From Paracoccaceae bacterium (lineage in GTDB: Bacteria; Pseudomonadota; Alphaproteobacteria; Rhodobacterales; Rhodobacteraceae), in NCBI GenBank assembly GCA_014879735.1, contig JACSRN010000122.1, forward strand, positions 1 through 50,669: a DNA stretch of 50,669 bases. Direction: 5' to 3'. Below the pieces are notes generated by a model, which made no database searches, was not told the DNA's origin, and was given only the letters and a program-made list of their open reading frames with translations. Shown here piece after piece: positions 16,354 through 25,105 of this stretch; position 1 is the stretch's first letter, and each line of letters starts with the position of its first letter. The translations under genes and the position numbers were made by a program.

Positions 16354-17331
16354 GTGCCGATCTGCCTTGGACCTTTGTCACTCTGTCCTCCGGTGATGCT
16401 TGCGCCGCTGGCCGGCATCACCGACCTGCCGTTCCGTCGGCTGGTCGGCCGCTTCGGTGCCGGCTTGGTGGTCAGCGAGATGGTGGCCTCGGACGAGGTG
16501 CTGCGCGCCCGGCCAGAGGCGCGCGCCCGGGCGGAACTGGGGTTCGGCGAACAGGCGACCAGCGTGCAGCTTGCCGGCCGCGACCCGGCATTGATGGCCG
16601 AGGCGGCGCGCTGGTGCGCGGGGCAGGGCGCGCAGGTGATCGACATCAACATGGGCTGCCCGTCGAAGCGGGTGACGACCGGGCTCTGCGGCTCGGCGTT
16701 GCTGCGCGATCTCGACCTTGCGTTGCGGCTGATCGAGGCGGTGGCCCGCGCCGTCGATGTGCCGGTCACGCTGAAGACCCGGCTCGGCTGGGACGATACC
16801 TGCCACAATGCCGCCGATCTGGCACGGCAGGCCGAGGGGGCGGGGGTGCGGATGATCGTCATCCACGGCCGCACCCGCTGCCAGTTCTACAAGGGCCGCG
16901 CCGACTGGCAGGCGATCCGCGCGGTCAAGCAGGCGGTGCGGATCCCGGTGATCGCCAATGGCGACATCACCGATGCGGCCTCCGCCCGCGCGGCGCTGGC
17001 GCAAAGCGGCGCCGACGGCGTGATGATCGGGCGCGGCGCGCAGGGGCGGCCCTGGGTTCTGGCGGAAATCGCCCATGCGCTCTACGGCACGCCGGCGCCG
17101 AATATCCCGCAGGGCGCCGCCCGCGCCGCGATGATCCTGGACCATTACGAGGATATGCTGTCCTTCTACGGCCGCGACCTTGGCCTGCGTTGCGCGCGCA
17201 AGCATCTGGGCTGGTTTCTCGATGCGGCGGGGCTGGACCAGGCCCGTGCCGAGGTGCTGACGGCAACCGATCCGTCCCGCGTCGCCGGGCTGGTCGAAGC
17301 CGCCTTTGCCACGCCGGAACTGGCCGCATGA
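16354..17331 (+). CDS. dusB: tRNA-dihydrouridine synthase (NifR3)
   Basis: The product is 325 residues from the GTG at 16354. It is an FMN-dependent TIM-barrel enzyme that reduces uridines in tRNA. Visible are VMLAPLAGITDLPFRRLVGR, the active-site INMGCPSKRV with its cysteine, VIHGRTRCQFYKGRADW, and the FMN phosphate-binding IANGDITDA and DGVMIGRGAQGRPW. The frame extends upstream to 16204, but the extra ~50 residues are not family-like. AGGA sits 7 nt before the GTG, so I choose the GTG. The gene is the classical nifR3 that heads the ntrBC operon in Rhodobacter; its stop overlaps the ntrB start by 4 nt. Confidence 0.93.
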   Translation: MPICLGPLSLCPPVMLAPLAGITDLPFRRLVGRFGAGLVVSEMVASDEVLRARPEARARAELGFGEQATSVQLAGRDPALMAEAARWCAGQGAQVIDINMGCPSKRVTTGLCGSALLRDLDLALRLIEAVARAVDVPVTLKTRLGWDDTCHNAADLARQAEGAGVRMIVIHGRTRCQFYKGRADWQAIRAVKQAVRIPVIANGDITDAASARAALAQSGADGVMIGRGAQGRPWVLAEIAHALYGTPAPNIPQGAARAAMILDHYEDMLSFYGRDLGLRCARKHLGWFLDAAGLDQARAEVLTATDPSRVAGLVEAAFATPELAA

Positions 17332-18425
17332 CCGCCTATCGCCCGCCCTATCCGGTGCCGGGGGTGATCTGGGCCTCGCTGCCCTTGCCGTCGCTGCTGA
17401 TCGACCCGCAGGGCCGCATCCTCGAGGCAAATCCGGCGGCCGAGGTCTTTCTCAACGCCTCTGCCCGGTCGCTGGCGGGGCAGCCGGTGCTGGAACGGCT
17501 GGCCATCGATGCGCCGATGGACGAGGCCTTTGCCCGCGCCCGCGCCAACAATGCGGCGCTGAACGTCAACGATGTCGACGTGGCCAGCGGCGAGCGGGCG
17601 GCGGTGCAATGCACCATCCACCTGGCGCCGATGCACGACAACCCCGGCGTGGTGCTGCTGATCCTGTCCCCGCGCGAGATCGCCGACCGGCTGGGCCGCT
17701 CGATGGGCACCAAGACGGCGGCGAAATCGGCCATCGGCATGGCCGAGATGCTGGCGCATGAGATCAAGAACCCGCTGGCCGGCATTTCCGGGGCGGCGCA
17801 GCTTCTGTCGATGGGGCTGACGGCCGAGGACCGCGAACTGACCGACCTGATCGTCGAGGAGACGCGGCGGATCGTGAAGCTTCTGGAACAGGTTGAACAG
17901 TTCGGCAATGTCCGCCCGCCCGACCGCCGCGCGGTGAATGTCCATGATGCGCTGGACCGCGCCCGCCGCTCGGCGCTGGTGGGCTTTGCTGCGCAGATGA
18001 CCATCGTCGAGGATTACGACCCCTCGCTGCCGCCGACCTGGGCCGATCCCGACCAGCTGATGCAGGTGTTCCTGAACCTGATCAAGAACGCGGCCGAGGC
18101 GGCGGGCCCCGCCGGCGGCACGATCCGGCTGCGCAGCTTCTACGACCTGTCGCTGCGCATGCGCCGCAAGGATGGCCAGCGCGCGGCGCTGCCGCTGAAC
18201 ATCGAGATCATCGACGACGGCCCCGGCCTGCCCCCCGACATTGCCGGCGAGGTATTCGAGCCCTTCGTTTCCAGCCGCGAGAACGGCACCGGCCTCGGCC
18301 TGGCGCTGGTCTCGAAGATCGTGGGCGACCACGAGGGCTGGATTTCGGTCGAATCGGTTCCCGGGCGCACCGCGTTCCGCATCTCGCTGCCGCTGGCGCC
18401 CAAGGAAAAACGGAAGGATCTGTAA
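17328..18425 (+). CDS. ntrB: Nitrogen-regulation sensor histidine kinase NtrB
   Basis: The product of 365 residues is a cytoplasmic kinase without membrane helices. It has an N-terminal PAS domain (about 18-115, [20 protein letters not shown]), the phospho-acceptor H-box [14 protein letters not shown] (His144), and an HATPase_c domain with N-box [20 protein letters not shown] and [14 protein letters not shown]. NtrB phosphorylates NtrC when nitrogen is short and is controlled by PII proteins. The start overlaps the dusB stop (ATGA), and ntrC begins 2 nt after its stop, so the three genes form a tight operon. Confidence 0.96.
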   Translation: MTAYRPPYPVPGVIWASLPLPSLLIDPQGRILEANPAAEVFLNASARSLAGQPVLERLAIDAPMDEAFARARANNAALNVNDVDVASGERAAVQCTIHLAPMHDNPGVVLLILSPREIADRLGRSMGTKTAAKSAIGMAEMLAHEIKNPLAGISGAAQLLSMGLTAEDRELTDLIVEETRRIVKLLEQVEQFGNVRPPDRRAVNVHDALDRARRSALVGFAAQMTIVEDYDPSLPPTWADPDQLMQVFLNLIKNAAEAAGPAGGTIRLRSFYDLSLRMRRKDGQRAALPLNIEIIDDGPGLPPDIAGEVFEPFVSSRENGTGLGLALVSKIVGDHEGWISVESVPGRTAFRISLPLAPKEKRKDL

Positions 18426-18427
18426 GG

Positions 18428-19801
18428 ATGGATGGCACGGTTCTTGTCGCCGATGACGACCGCACGATCCGCACCGTGCTGACCCAGGCGCTGACGCGGG
18501 CCGGCTGCAAGGTGCATGCGACCAGCAGCCTGATGACGCTGATGCGCTGGGTCGAGGAGGGCAAGGGCGATCTGGTGATTTCCGACGTCATCATGCCCGA
18601 CGGCAACGGGCTGGATGCACTGCCGCGGATCTCGCGGATGCGACCGGGCCTGCCGGTGATCGTGATCTCGGCGCAGAACACCATCATGACGGCGATCCAG
18701 GCCGCCGAGGCCGAGGCCTTCGACTATCTGCCGAAACCCTTCGACCTGCCCGATCTGATGAAGCGCTCGGCCCGGGCGCTGGACCAGAAGCGTCGCGCGC
18801 CGGCGGTGCCGTCCGCGGGCCGCGAAACGCGCGAGGCGGGCGAGGATCTGCCGCTGGTCGGGCGCACGCCGGCGATGCAGGCGCTGTACCGGCTGGTGGC
18901 CCGGGTGATGAACACCGACATTGCCGTGCTGATCACCGGTGAATCGGGCACGGGGAAAAGCCTGCTTGCCCGCACCATCCACGATTTCTCGGATCGCCGG
19001 ACGCAGCCTTTCATCGTGGCGCAGGCGGCGGCGCTGCAGGGCGTCGACGGTCCGGCGGCGCTGATCGCCCGGGCGCGCGGCGGCTCGATCCTCTTCGACG
19101 AGGTGGCGGATTACGACCCCGACAGCCAGGCTCGCGTGGTGCGGCTTCTCGACATGCTGGGCGACAAGGCGCCGCGGGTGATGGCAACGACCCAGGCCGA
19201 TCTGACACAGGCAATGGCGGCGGGCCGCTTCCGCCAGGATCTGTACTTCCGGCTGGGCGGCGTCAGCCTGCATGTGCCCGCCCTGCGCGAGCGGGTGGAG
19301 GACATCCCGCTTCTGGCCGATCATTTCCTTGCCCGCGGCGAGCGCGAGTTCGGGACCACCCGCCGCCTGCCGCCGGATCTGCGCGAGGTCATCCGCGCCC
19401 ATCCCTGGCCCGGCAACGTGCGGCAACTGGAAAACACCATTCGCCGGCTGTTGGCGACGGGTGCCGACCCCGAGATCGGCAAGGCCGAGGTCGCCGCCGT
19501 TCTGGGCCAGCGGTCTGCAGCCGAACCGCTGGCCGGGCCGATCGACAACGAGAAGCTGTCGGCCAGCGTCGCGCGGCATCTGAAGCGGTATTTCGACCTG
19601 CACGGCGGGCAACTGCCGCCGGCGGGCGTCTACCAGCGCATCCTGAAGGAGGTGGAGACGCCGCTGATCGAGATTGCGCTGGATGCCACGGCGGGAAACC
19701 AGGCAAGATGTGCCGATCTTCTTGGCATCAACCGCAATACGTTGCGTAAGAAGATCACAGATCTCGATATCCGCGTGACACGGCGCAGGAAGCTGATGTA
19801 A
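18428..19801 (+). CDS. ntrC: Nitrogen-regulation response regulator NtrC, GAFTGA-less type
   Basis: The product is 457 residues: receiver domain (about 1-120, phospho-acceptor Asp53 in [13 protein letters not shown]), AAA+ domain (about 140-375) with Walker A GESGTGKS (171-178) and Walker B ILFDEV (221-226), arginine region [16 protein letters not shown], and a Fis-type helix-turn-helix (about 410-457, [18 protein letters not shown]). The segment between Walker A and B is shortened ([20 protein letters not shown]). The ELFGHEKGAFTGA loop that contacts sigma-54 is missing. This matches the known Rhodobacter capsulatus NtrC, which activates sigma-70 RNA polymerase. It therefore probably acts without sigma-54 here too. 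Confidence 0.96.
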   Translation: MDGTVLVADDDRTIRTVLTQALTRAGCKVHATSSLMTLMRWVEEGKGDLVISDVIMPDGNGLDALPRISRMRPGLPVIVISAQNTIMTAIQAAEAEAFDYLPKPFDLPDLMKRSARALDQKRRAPAVPSAGRETREAGEDLPLVGRTPAMQALYRLVARVMNTDIAVLITGESGTGKSLLARTIHDFSDRRTQPFIVAQAAALQGVDGPAALIARARGGSILFDEVADYDPDSQARVVRLLDMLGDKAPRVMATTQADLTQAMAAGRFRQDLYFRLGGVSLHVPALRERVEDIPLLADHFLARGEREFGTTRRLPPDLREVIRAHPWPGNVRQLENTIRRLLATGADPEIGKAEVAAVLGQRSAAEPLAGPIDNEKLSASVARHLKRYFDLHGGQLPPAGVYQRILKEVETPLIEIALDATAGNQARCADLLGINRNTLRKKITDLDIRVTRRRKLM

Positions 19802-19862
19802 AACCGCAACATCAAGCGTGTCAGAACCGCAATGGTGCGGATTTGCCACCAGATGTTGCAGG

Positions 19863-22133
19863 ATGATGTCAATCAGTCAACGCGCCATTTCCCGGGATCT
19901 CTGGACACGGATCTCGCGCTTGCGTCGCCAGCGCCGTATTCAGACGGCCATGACGCTGGGCCTGGTGTTTCTCGGGCCGGTGCTGGTGGTCGCGACCTTC
20001 CTGGCCCTGGGTCCTCTGGATCTTGGCGGCCGCAGCACCTCGCTGCGGCTCGTCTTGCTGGCGGATCTGGTCTATGTCCTTGTCATCGCGACGCTTGTGC
20101 TGTCGCGCGTGGCGCGGATGGTCGCCGACCGGCGCAGCAAATCGGCCGGATCGCAACTGCATCTGCGGCTGTCGGCCGTCTTTGCCGGCGTGGCGCTGGT
20201 ACCGACCGTGCTGGTGGCCGTCTTCGCCGTGCTGTCGGTAAACCTCGGCCTCGAGGGCTGGTTCTCCGACCGGGTCCGGCAGGTGGTGGGATCCTCGCTC
20301 GAGGCGGCAGAGGCCTATGAGGGCGAGCAGCGTGCCGATCTCAGCGAGGATGCCGTGGCGCTGGCCGCCTATCTGAACCTTGCCAAGCAGCAGAGCGCGC
20401 TCTTGCGCGACGACCAGCTTCGCCCGCTGCTGAGCCAGGGCCAGGAACTGATCCAGCGCGGATTGAAGGAGGCCTATCTGATCGACGGCGCCGGCGTGCT
20501 GAAAACCCGCGGCGACCGCTCCTATCTGTTCGGATTCGAGGCCGTGACCGCCGCCGATCTGGACCGCGCCCGGACCGGCGAGGCAGTGCTGATCGAGGAC
20601 TGGTCGAACAACGAGTTCCGCGCCCTGGTCCATCTCGACGCCTTCGCCGACCGCTACCTCTATGTCAGCCGCGATGTCGACGGCCGCATCCTGTCGCTGC
20701 TCGACAAGACACAGGAGACGGTGAAGGTCTACAACCAGCTTGAGGCAGAGCGCGGCCGCATCCTGCTGAATTTTGCGCTGATCTACCTGGGCTTTGCGCT
20801 GATCCTGATTCTGGCCGCGGTCTGGCTGGGCCTGTGGTTTGCCGAACGTCTCAGCCGCCCGGTGGGCCGGCTGGCGGGGGCCGCGCAACGGGTGGGGACC
20901 GGGGATCTCGACGTTCAGGTGGTCGAGGGCGAGGGCGACGACGAGATCGCCATGCTGGGCCGGCTGTTCAACCGGATGACGCGCCAGCTGAAGGGCCAGC
21001 GCGAGGCGCTGATCGACAGCCATGCCCGGACCGAGGAACAGCGGCGGTTGTTCGATTCGGTGCTGTCGAACGTCACCGCCGGCGTGATCGGCCTGTCGCC
21101 CGGAGGGCGGGTCGATTTCATCAACCGCGCCGGCGCCCGGCTTCTGGACATCCCGCGCGAGATGCATGGCGTGACGCTGGCCGAGGCGGTTCCAGAGTTC
21201 GGCGCGCTGCTCGACCGGTTGGAAGGTGAAACCGCCATGGCGCAGGACGAGATCCGGCTGACCCGGCGCGGCAAGCTGGAAAGCCTGCTGGTCCGGATGA
21301 GCGAGCGGCGCAACGAGGACGGCGGGCTGGAGGGATATGTCGTGGCCTTCGACGACGTGACCGATCTCGTCACGGCGCAGCGCATGGCCGCCTGGGGCGA
21401 TGTGGCCCGCCGCATCGCGCATGAGATCAAGAACCCGCTGACCCCCATCGCGCTGTCGGCCGAACGGGTGAAGCGCAAGTTCCGCACCCAGGTGAAGGAC
21501 GAAGAGGAACTTGAGGCGCTGACCGACGTGATCGTGCGCCAGACCAATGACCTGCGGCGCATCGTCGACGAATTCTCCAAATTCGCGCGGATGCCGGAAC
21601 CCGACCGCAAGGAAAACGACCTGGTGCAGCTGGTACGGGATGCGCTGACGCTGCAGGAGGCGGGCCAGCCCGGCGTCCGCTTCGACGCGAGCCTGCCCGA
21701 CGGGCCGGTGCTGATGGATCTCGACGCCACGATGATCGCCCAGGCGCTGACCAATCTGATCAAGAACGCCGGCGAGGCAACCGAAAGCCTGATCGAGAAG
21801 GGCGCCCCCCCGGGCTATGCCCCCGAGATTCGGGTGGTGATGACCGCCGGCGAAGGCGAAAGCGTGATCCGCATCATGGACAACGGCATCGGCCTGCCCG
21901 AAGACCGGGCGCGCCTGTTCGAACCCTATGTCACCACGCGGGCCAAAGGCACCGGCCTCGGCCTGTCCATCGTCAAGAAGATCATCGAGGAACACGGCGG
22001 TACGCTGGCGCTCCTGGACGCGCCAGCCTTCGCCGAACACGCCCATCCCGGCGCCATGGCGGAAATCCGCCTGCCCCGGCTTGCCAAGCGGCGGATGGGG
22101 CGCAACATCGGGCCTTCGGGCCAGGGAGGCTGA
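19863..22133 (+). CDS. ntrY: Sensor histidine kinase NtrY
   Basis: The product is about 756 residues. The N-terminus has several membrane helices (about 28-50, 60-80, 100-125) flanking a periplasmic or extracytoplasmic region, and a further helix at about 300-325 (ALIYLGFALILILAAVWLGL). Then come a HAMP domain (SRPVGRLAGAAQRVGTGDLD), a PAS domain (DSVLSNVTAGVIGLSPGGRV), the H-box [14 protein letters not shown] (His520) and HATPase_c motifs (NLIKNAGEAT, MDNGIGLPE, KGTGLGLSIVKKI). In the family NtrY partners NtrX in nitrogen, redox and envelope control. Paired ATGs at 19863 and 19866 are both possible. An earlier GTG at 19818 adds an unlikely Cys-rich lead. Confidence 0.95.
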   Translation: MMSISQRAISRDLWTRISRLRRQRRIQTAMTLGLVFLGPVLVVATFLALGPLDLGGRSTSLRLVLLADLVYVLVIATLVLSRVARMVADRRSKSAGSQLHLRLSAVFAGVALVPTVLVAVFAVLSVNLGLEGWFSDRVRQVVGSSLEAAEAYEGEQRADLSEDAVALAAYLNLAKQQSALLRDDQLRPLLSQGQELIQRGLKEAYLIDGAGVLKTRGDRSYLFGFEAVTAADLDRARTGEAVLIEDWSNNEFRALVHLDAFADRYLYVSRDVDGRILSLLDKTQETVKVYNQLEAERGRILLNFALIYLGFALILILAAVWLGLWFAERLSRPVGRLAGAAQRVGTGDLDVQVVEGEGDDEIAMLGRLFNRMTRQLKGQREALIDSHARTEEQRRLFDSVLSNVTAGVIGLSPGGRVDFINRAGARLLDIPREMHGVTLAEAVPEFGALLDRLEGETAMAQDEIRLTRRGKLESLLVRMSERRNEDGGLEGYVVAFDDVTDLVTAQRMAAWGDVARRIAHEIKNPLTPIALSAERVKRKFRTQVKDEEELEALTDVIVRQTNDLRRIVDEFSKFARMPEPDRKENDLVQLVRDALTLQEAGQPGVRFDASLPDGPVLMDLDATMIAQALTNLIKNAGEATESLIEKGAPPGYAPEIRVVMTAGEGESVIRIMDNGIGLPEDRARLFEPYVTTRAKGTGLGLSIVKKIIEEHGGTLALLDAPAFAEHAHPGAMAEIRLPRLAKRRMGRNIGPSGQGG

Positions 22134-22136
22134 GCC

Positions 22137-23555
22137 ATGAGCATTCTGATCGTCGATGACGAAAAGGACATCCGCGACCTGATCGGCGACATCCTGAAGG
22201 ATGAGGGCTATGCCGTGCGGCTGGCCGGAAATTCCGATGCCTGCATGGCCGAGATCAACCGCGATCCGCCGACGCTGATGATTCTGGACATCTGGCTGAA
22301 GGACAGCCGGATGGATGGGATCGATATTCTGAAGGCGGTGAAGCGCGACAATCCCGACATCCCGGTGATCATCATCTCGGGCCACGGCAATGTCGAGATC
22401 GCGGTGGCCGCGATCAAGCAGGGCGCCTATGACTTCATCGAAAAACCGTTCAACATCGACCAGTTGACCGTGGTCGTTGCGCGGGCGATGGAAACCAGCC
22501 GGCTGCGGCGCGAGAACGCCGACCTGCGTCGCCGCGACGTGACCCAGGCGGAAATGGTGGGCTCCAGTCCCTCGTTCCGCACCCTGAAGGCGCAGCTCGA
22601 CAAGGTGACGAAGTCGAACGGGCGGGTGATGCTGACCGGCCAGCCGGGATCGGGCAAGGAAATGGCAGCCCGCTACATCCATGCCAACTCCAGCCGCGCG
22701 GCGGCGCCCTTCGTCTCGGTCTCCTCCGCCACGATCGAGCCCGAGCGGATGGAAGAGGTTTTGTTCGGCCGCGAAACGGCCGAGCGCGGCGTGGAACCGG
22801 GGCTGCTGGAACAGGCACATGGCGGGGTGGTCTATTTCGACGAGGTGGGCGACATGCCCAACGGCACCCAGTCGAAAATCCTGCGCGTCCTGACCGAACA
22901 GCAGTTCACCCGCGCCGGCGGCACCGACAAGGTGCGGGTGGATCTGCGCGTCATCTCCTCGACGACGCGCGACCTGCCGGCCGAGATTCGCGCCGGCCGT
23001 TTCCGGCAGGAACTCTACGACCGGCTGAACGTGGTGCCGATCACCATCCCCGCCCTGTCGGAACGGCGCGACGACATCCCCGAACTGTCACGCCATTTCA
23101 TCGCCTGGTTCCACCGCACCCAGGGGCTACCCGCGCGGATGATCTCGGGCGAGGCCGAAGCCATGCTGCAGACGATGCAATGGCCGGGCAACGTCCGCCA
23201 GTTGCGCAACGTGATCGAACGCATCCTGATCCTCGGCGAGAACAGCGGCATGATCGACGCCCGCGAACTGCCGGGCCCCGAAGGTCAGGTCGCACAGGGC
23301 GACGGCATGGTGCTGGGCGGGGTGGTCGCCACCTTGCCGCTGCGCGAGGCGCGCGAGCTTTTCGAACGGGAATATCTTCTGACCCAGATCAACCGCTTCG
23401 GCGGCAACATCAGCCGCACGGCGAATTTCGTCGGCATGGAGCGCAGCGCCCTGCACCGCAAGCTGAAGTCGCTCGGCGTGGTGACAACGACGAAATCGGG
23501 TGCCCGCAGCGCCCATTTCGAAGACGAGGACAATGGCGAAGGCGGCGAGGCGTGA
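22137..23555 (+). CDS. ntrX: Response regulator NtrX, degenerate sigma-54 loop
   Basis: The product is 472 residues: receiver domain with Asp51 (MILDIWLKDSRMDG), an AAA+ domain with Walker A GQPGSGKE (168-175) and Walker B VVYFDEVGDM (231-240), the sensor region [18 protein letters not shown], and a Fis-type DNA-binding helix-turn-helix near 435-452 (GNISRTANFVGMERSALHRK). Where sigma-54 activators have GAFTGA this protein reads LFGRETAERGVEPG, so the contact motif is absent, as in NtrC upstream. It begins 3 nt after ntrY and is certainly in the same transcript. Confidence 0.95.
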   Translation: MSILIVDDEKDIRDLIGDILKDEGYAVRLAGNSDACMAEINRDPPTLMILDIWLKDSRMDGIDILKAVKRDNPDIPVIIISGHGNVEIAVAAIKQGAYDFIEKPFNIDQLTVVVARAMETSRLRRENADLRRRDVTQAEMVGSSPSFRTLKAQLDKVTKSNGRVMLTGQPGSGKEMAARYIHANSSRAAAPFVSVSSATIEPERMEEVLFGRETAERGVEPGLLEQAHGGVVYFDEVGDMPNGTQSKILRVLTEQQFTRAGGTDKVRVDLRVISSTTRDLPAEIRAGRFRQELYDRLNVVPITIPALSERRDDIPELSRHFIAWFHRTQGLPARMISGEAEAMLQTMQWPGNVRQLRNVIERILILGENSGMIDARELPGPEGQVAQGDGMVLGGVVATLPLREARELFEREYLLTQINRFGGNISRTANFVGMERSALHRKLKSLGVVTTTKSGARSAHFEDEDNGEGGEA

Positions 23556-23573
23556 TCGCCCGCCACCGCCCCC

Positions 23574-23590
23574 GGGGGCGCTTCGCCCCC
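23574..23590 (+). terminator. Hairpin downstream of ntrX
   Basis: GGGGGCG (23574-23580) and CGCCCCC (23584-23590) form a 7-bp stem with a CTT loop, 18 bp after the ntrX stop. It is followed by the dispersed repeat rather than a U-tract. Confidence 0.45.
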
Positions 23591-23591
23591 C

Positions 23592-23672
23592 GGACCCCCC
23601 GAGGATATTTGGACAGAGAAGAAGGGCGAAGGCCGCGGGTTTCTTCTCTGTGGAAATATCCCACGGGGGTCC
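23592..23672. repeat. Pair of facing copies of a dispersed intergenic element
   Basis: The arm at 23592-23623 (GGACCCCC, then GATATTT and CAGAGAAGAA) is repeated in inverted orientation at 23641-23672 with about four differences over 32 bp. A 17-bp GC-rich spacer separates the arms. Each arm resembles the single copies at 28443-28465 and 33751-33773 (TATTTGGA, AGA, GAAG). Transcribed in either direction it could fold into a long hairpin between ntrX and trkA. No transposase is present. Confidence 0.7.
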
Positions 23673-23727
23673 GGGGGTGTGAAACCCCCGGCGGCCGTTG
23701 CCGCAGGCAGGTTCTGGAGCGGAGACC

Positions 23728-25104
23728 ATGAAAGTCATCATCTGTGGCGCCGGCCAGGTCGGCTGGCAGATTGCCCGCCATCTTTCCGGCGAAAAGAACG
23801 ACGTCACCATCGTCGACACCAACCCCGAACTGGTGCGGCGGGCGACGGAAACGCTGGATGTGCAGGGCGTGGTCGGTTTTGCCAGCCATCCCGACGTTCT
23901 GGCCCGGGCCGGCGCGCGCGATGCCGACATGATCATCGCCGCCACCCATTCCGACGAGGTGAACATGGTCTGTTGCCAGATCGCGCAGGCCGCTTTCGAC
24001 ATCACCCGCAAGATCGCGCGGATCCGGGCGCAGAGCTATCTGGAGACCGGCTATTCCGACCTTTACAATTCGGACCGGCTGGCCATCGACGTCATCATCA
24101 GCCCCGAGCGCGAGGTGGCCGAGGCGGCGCTGCAGCGGCTGGCTGCGCCCGCGACCTTCGACACCGAGGTCTTCATGGGCGGGCGGGCGCAGCTTCTGGG
24201 CATCCAACTCTCCGAGGATTGCCCGGTCCTGAACACGCCGCTGCGCCAGTTGAACGAGTTGTTCTCGACCCTGCGCGCCATTGTCGTCGGCATCCGCCGC
24301 GACGGCCGGCTTTTCGCGCCCGATCCAGGCGACCATCTCGAGGCGGAGGACCAGATCTATGTCTTCACCCATGTCGAGGACGTCAACCGCGCGCTGGAAA
24401 TCTTCGGCAAGCAGACCAAGAAGCAGGAGCGGGTGATCGTCATCGGCGGCGGCAATGTCGGGCTGACGGTGGCGCGCGCCCTGGAGGCGCGGTCGGACCG
24501 CGTGCGGGTGAAGATCATCGAGAAGGACCGTGCCACCGCCGAGGCGGCGGCCGATGCGCTGGAGCGCACCATCGTGCTGAACGGCGACGGCATGAACATC
24601 GACCTGCTGTCGGAGGCTGCGGTCGACCGGGCCGATGCGCTGCTGGCCGTCACCGACGACGACAAGACCAACCTGCTGGTCTCGGTCCGGGCCAAGCAGG
24701 CCGGCTGCCGGATGGCCATCGCGCTGGTGAACGACCCGACGCTTGCGCCGCTGATGGCGCCGCTCGACATCGACGCCTATATCAACCCGCGCGCGACCAC
24801 CGTCTCGTCGATCCTGCGCCATATCCGGCATGGGCGGGTCCGCCATGTCTATTCCGTCGGCGATGCCGAGGCCGAGATGATCGAGGCGCAGGTGATGACC
24901 ACCTCGCCCATCGCGGGCAAGCATGTCCGCGACATCGACTTTCCCGAAGGGGTTCTGGTCGGTGCGGTGATGAAGGGGGACCGGGTGATGAAACCCACCG
25001 GCGAGTTGCGGATCGAGCCGGGGGACGTGGTGGCGCTGTTTGCCATGACCAAGGACGTGCACGAGGTCGAGCGCCTTCTGCAGGTCTCGATCGATTTCTT
25101 CTGA
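23728..25104 (+). CDS. trkA: Trk potassium-uptake NAD-binding protein TrkA
   Basis: The product of 458 residues is the cytoplasmic gating subunit of the Trk potassium system. It consists of two RCK units: each has a Rossmann motif (CGAGQVGWQIARHL from residue 6 and IGGGNVGLTVARAL near 241) and a C-terminal TrkA_C domain. The start at 23728 is preceded by GGAG. An earlier in-frame codon at 23698 adds residues unlike the family. trkH follows after 1 nt. Confidence 0.95.
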   Translation: MKVIICGAGQVGWQIARHLSGEKNDVTIVDTNPELVRRATETLDVQGVVGFASHPDVLARAGARDADMIIAATHSDEVNMVCCQIAQAAFDITRKIARIRAQSYLETGYSDLYNSDRLAIDVIISPEREVAEAALQRLAAPATFDTEVFMGGRAQLLGIQLSEDCPVLNTPLRQLNELFSTLRAIVVGIRRDGRLFAPDPGDHLEAEDQIYVFTHVEDVNRALEIFGKQTKKQERVIVIGGGNVGLTVARALEARSDRVRVKIIEKDRATAEAAADALERTIVLNGDGMNIDLLSEAAVDRADALLAVTDDDKTNLLVSVRAKQAGCRMAIALVNDPTLAPLMAPLDIDAYINPRATTVSSILRHIRHGRVRHVYSVGDAEAEMIEAQVMTTSPIAGKHVRDIDFPEGVLVGAVMKGDRVMKPTGELRIEPGDVVALFAMTKDVHEVERLLQVSIDFF

Positions 25105-25105
25105 C

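Noticed and set aside
19869-22820. A 983-codon open frame on the minus strand
   Set aside because: It lies wholly antisense to ntrY and ntrX, is His/Gln/Arg-rich and has no recognisable domain. It is a shadow of GC-rich codon bias.
23592-23672. Insertion sequence or MITE ends
   Set aside because: The arms are inverted, but there is no transposase, no target-site duplication seen, and the same unit recurs singly behind other genes.
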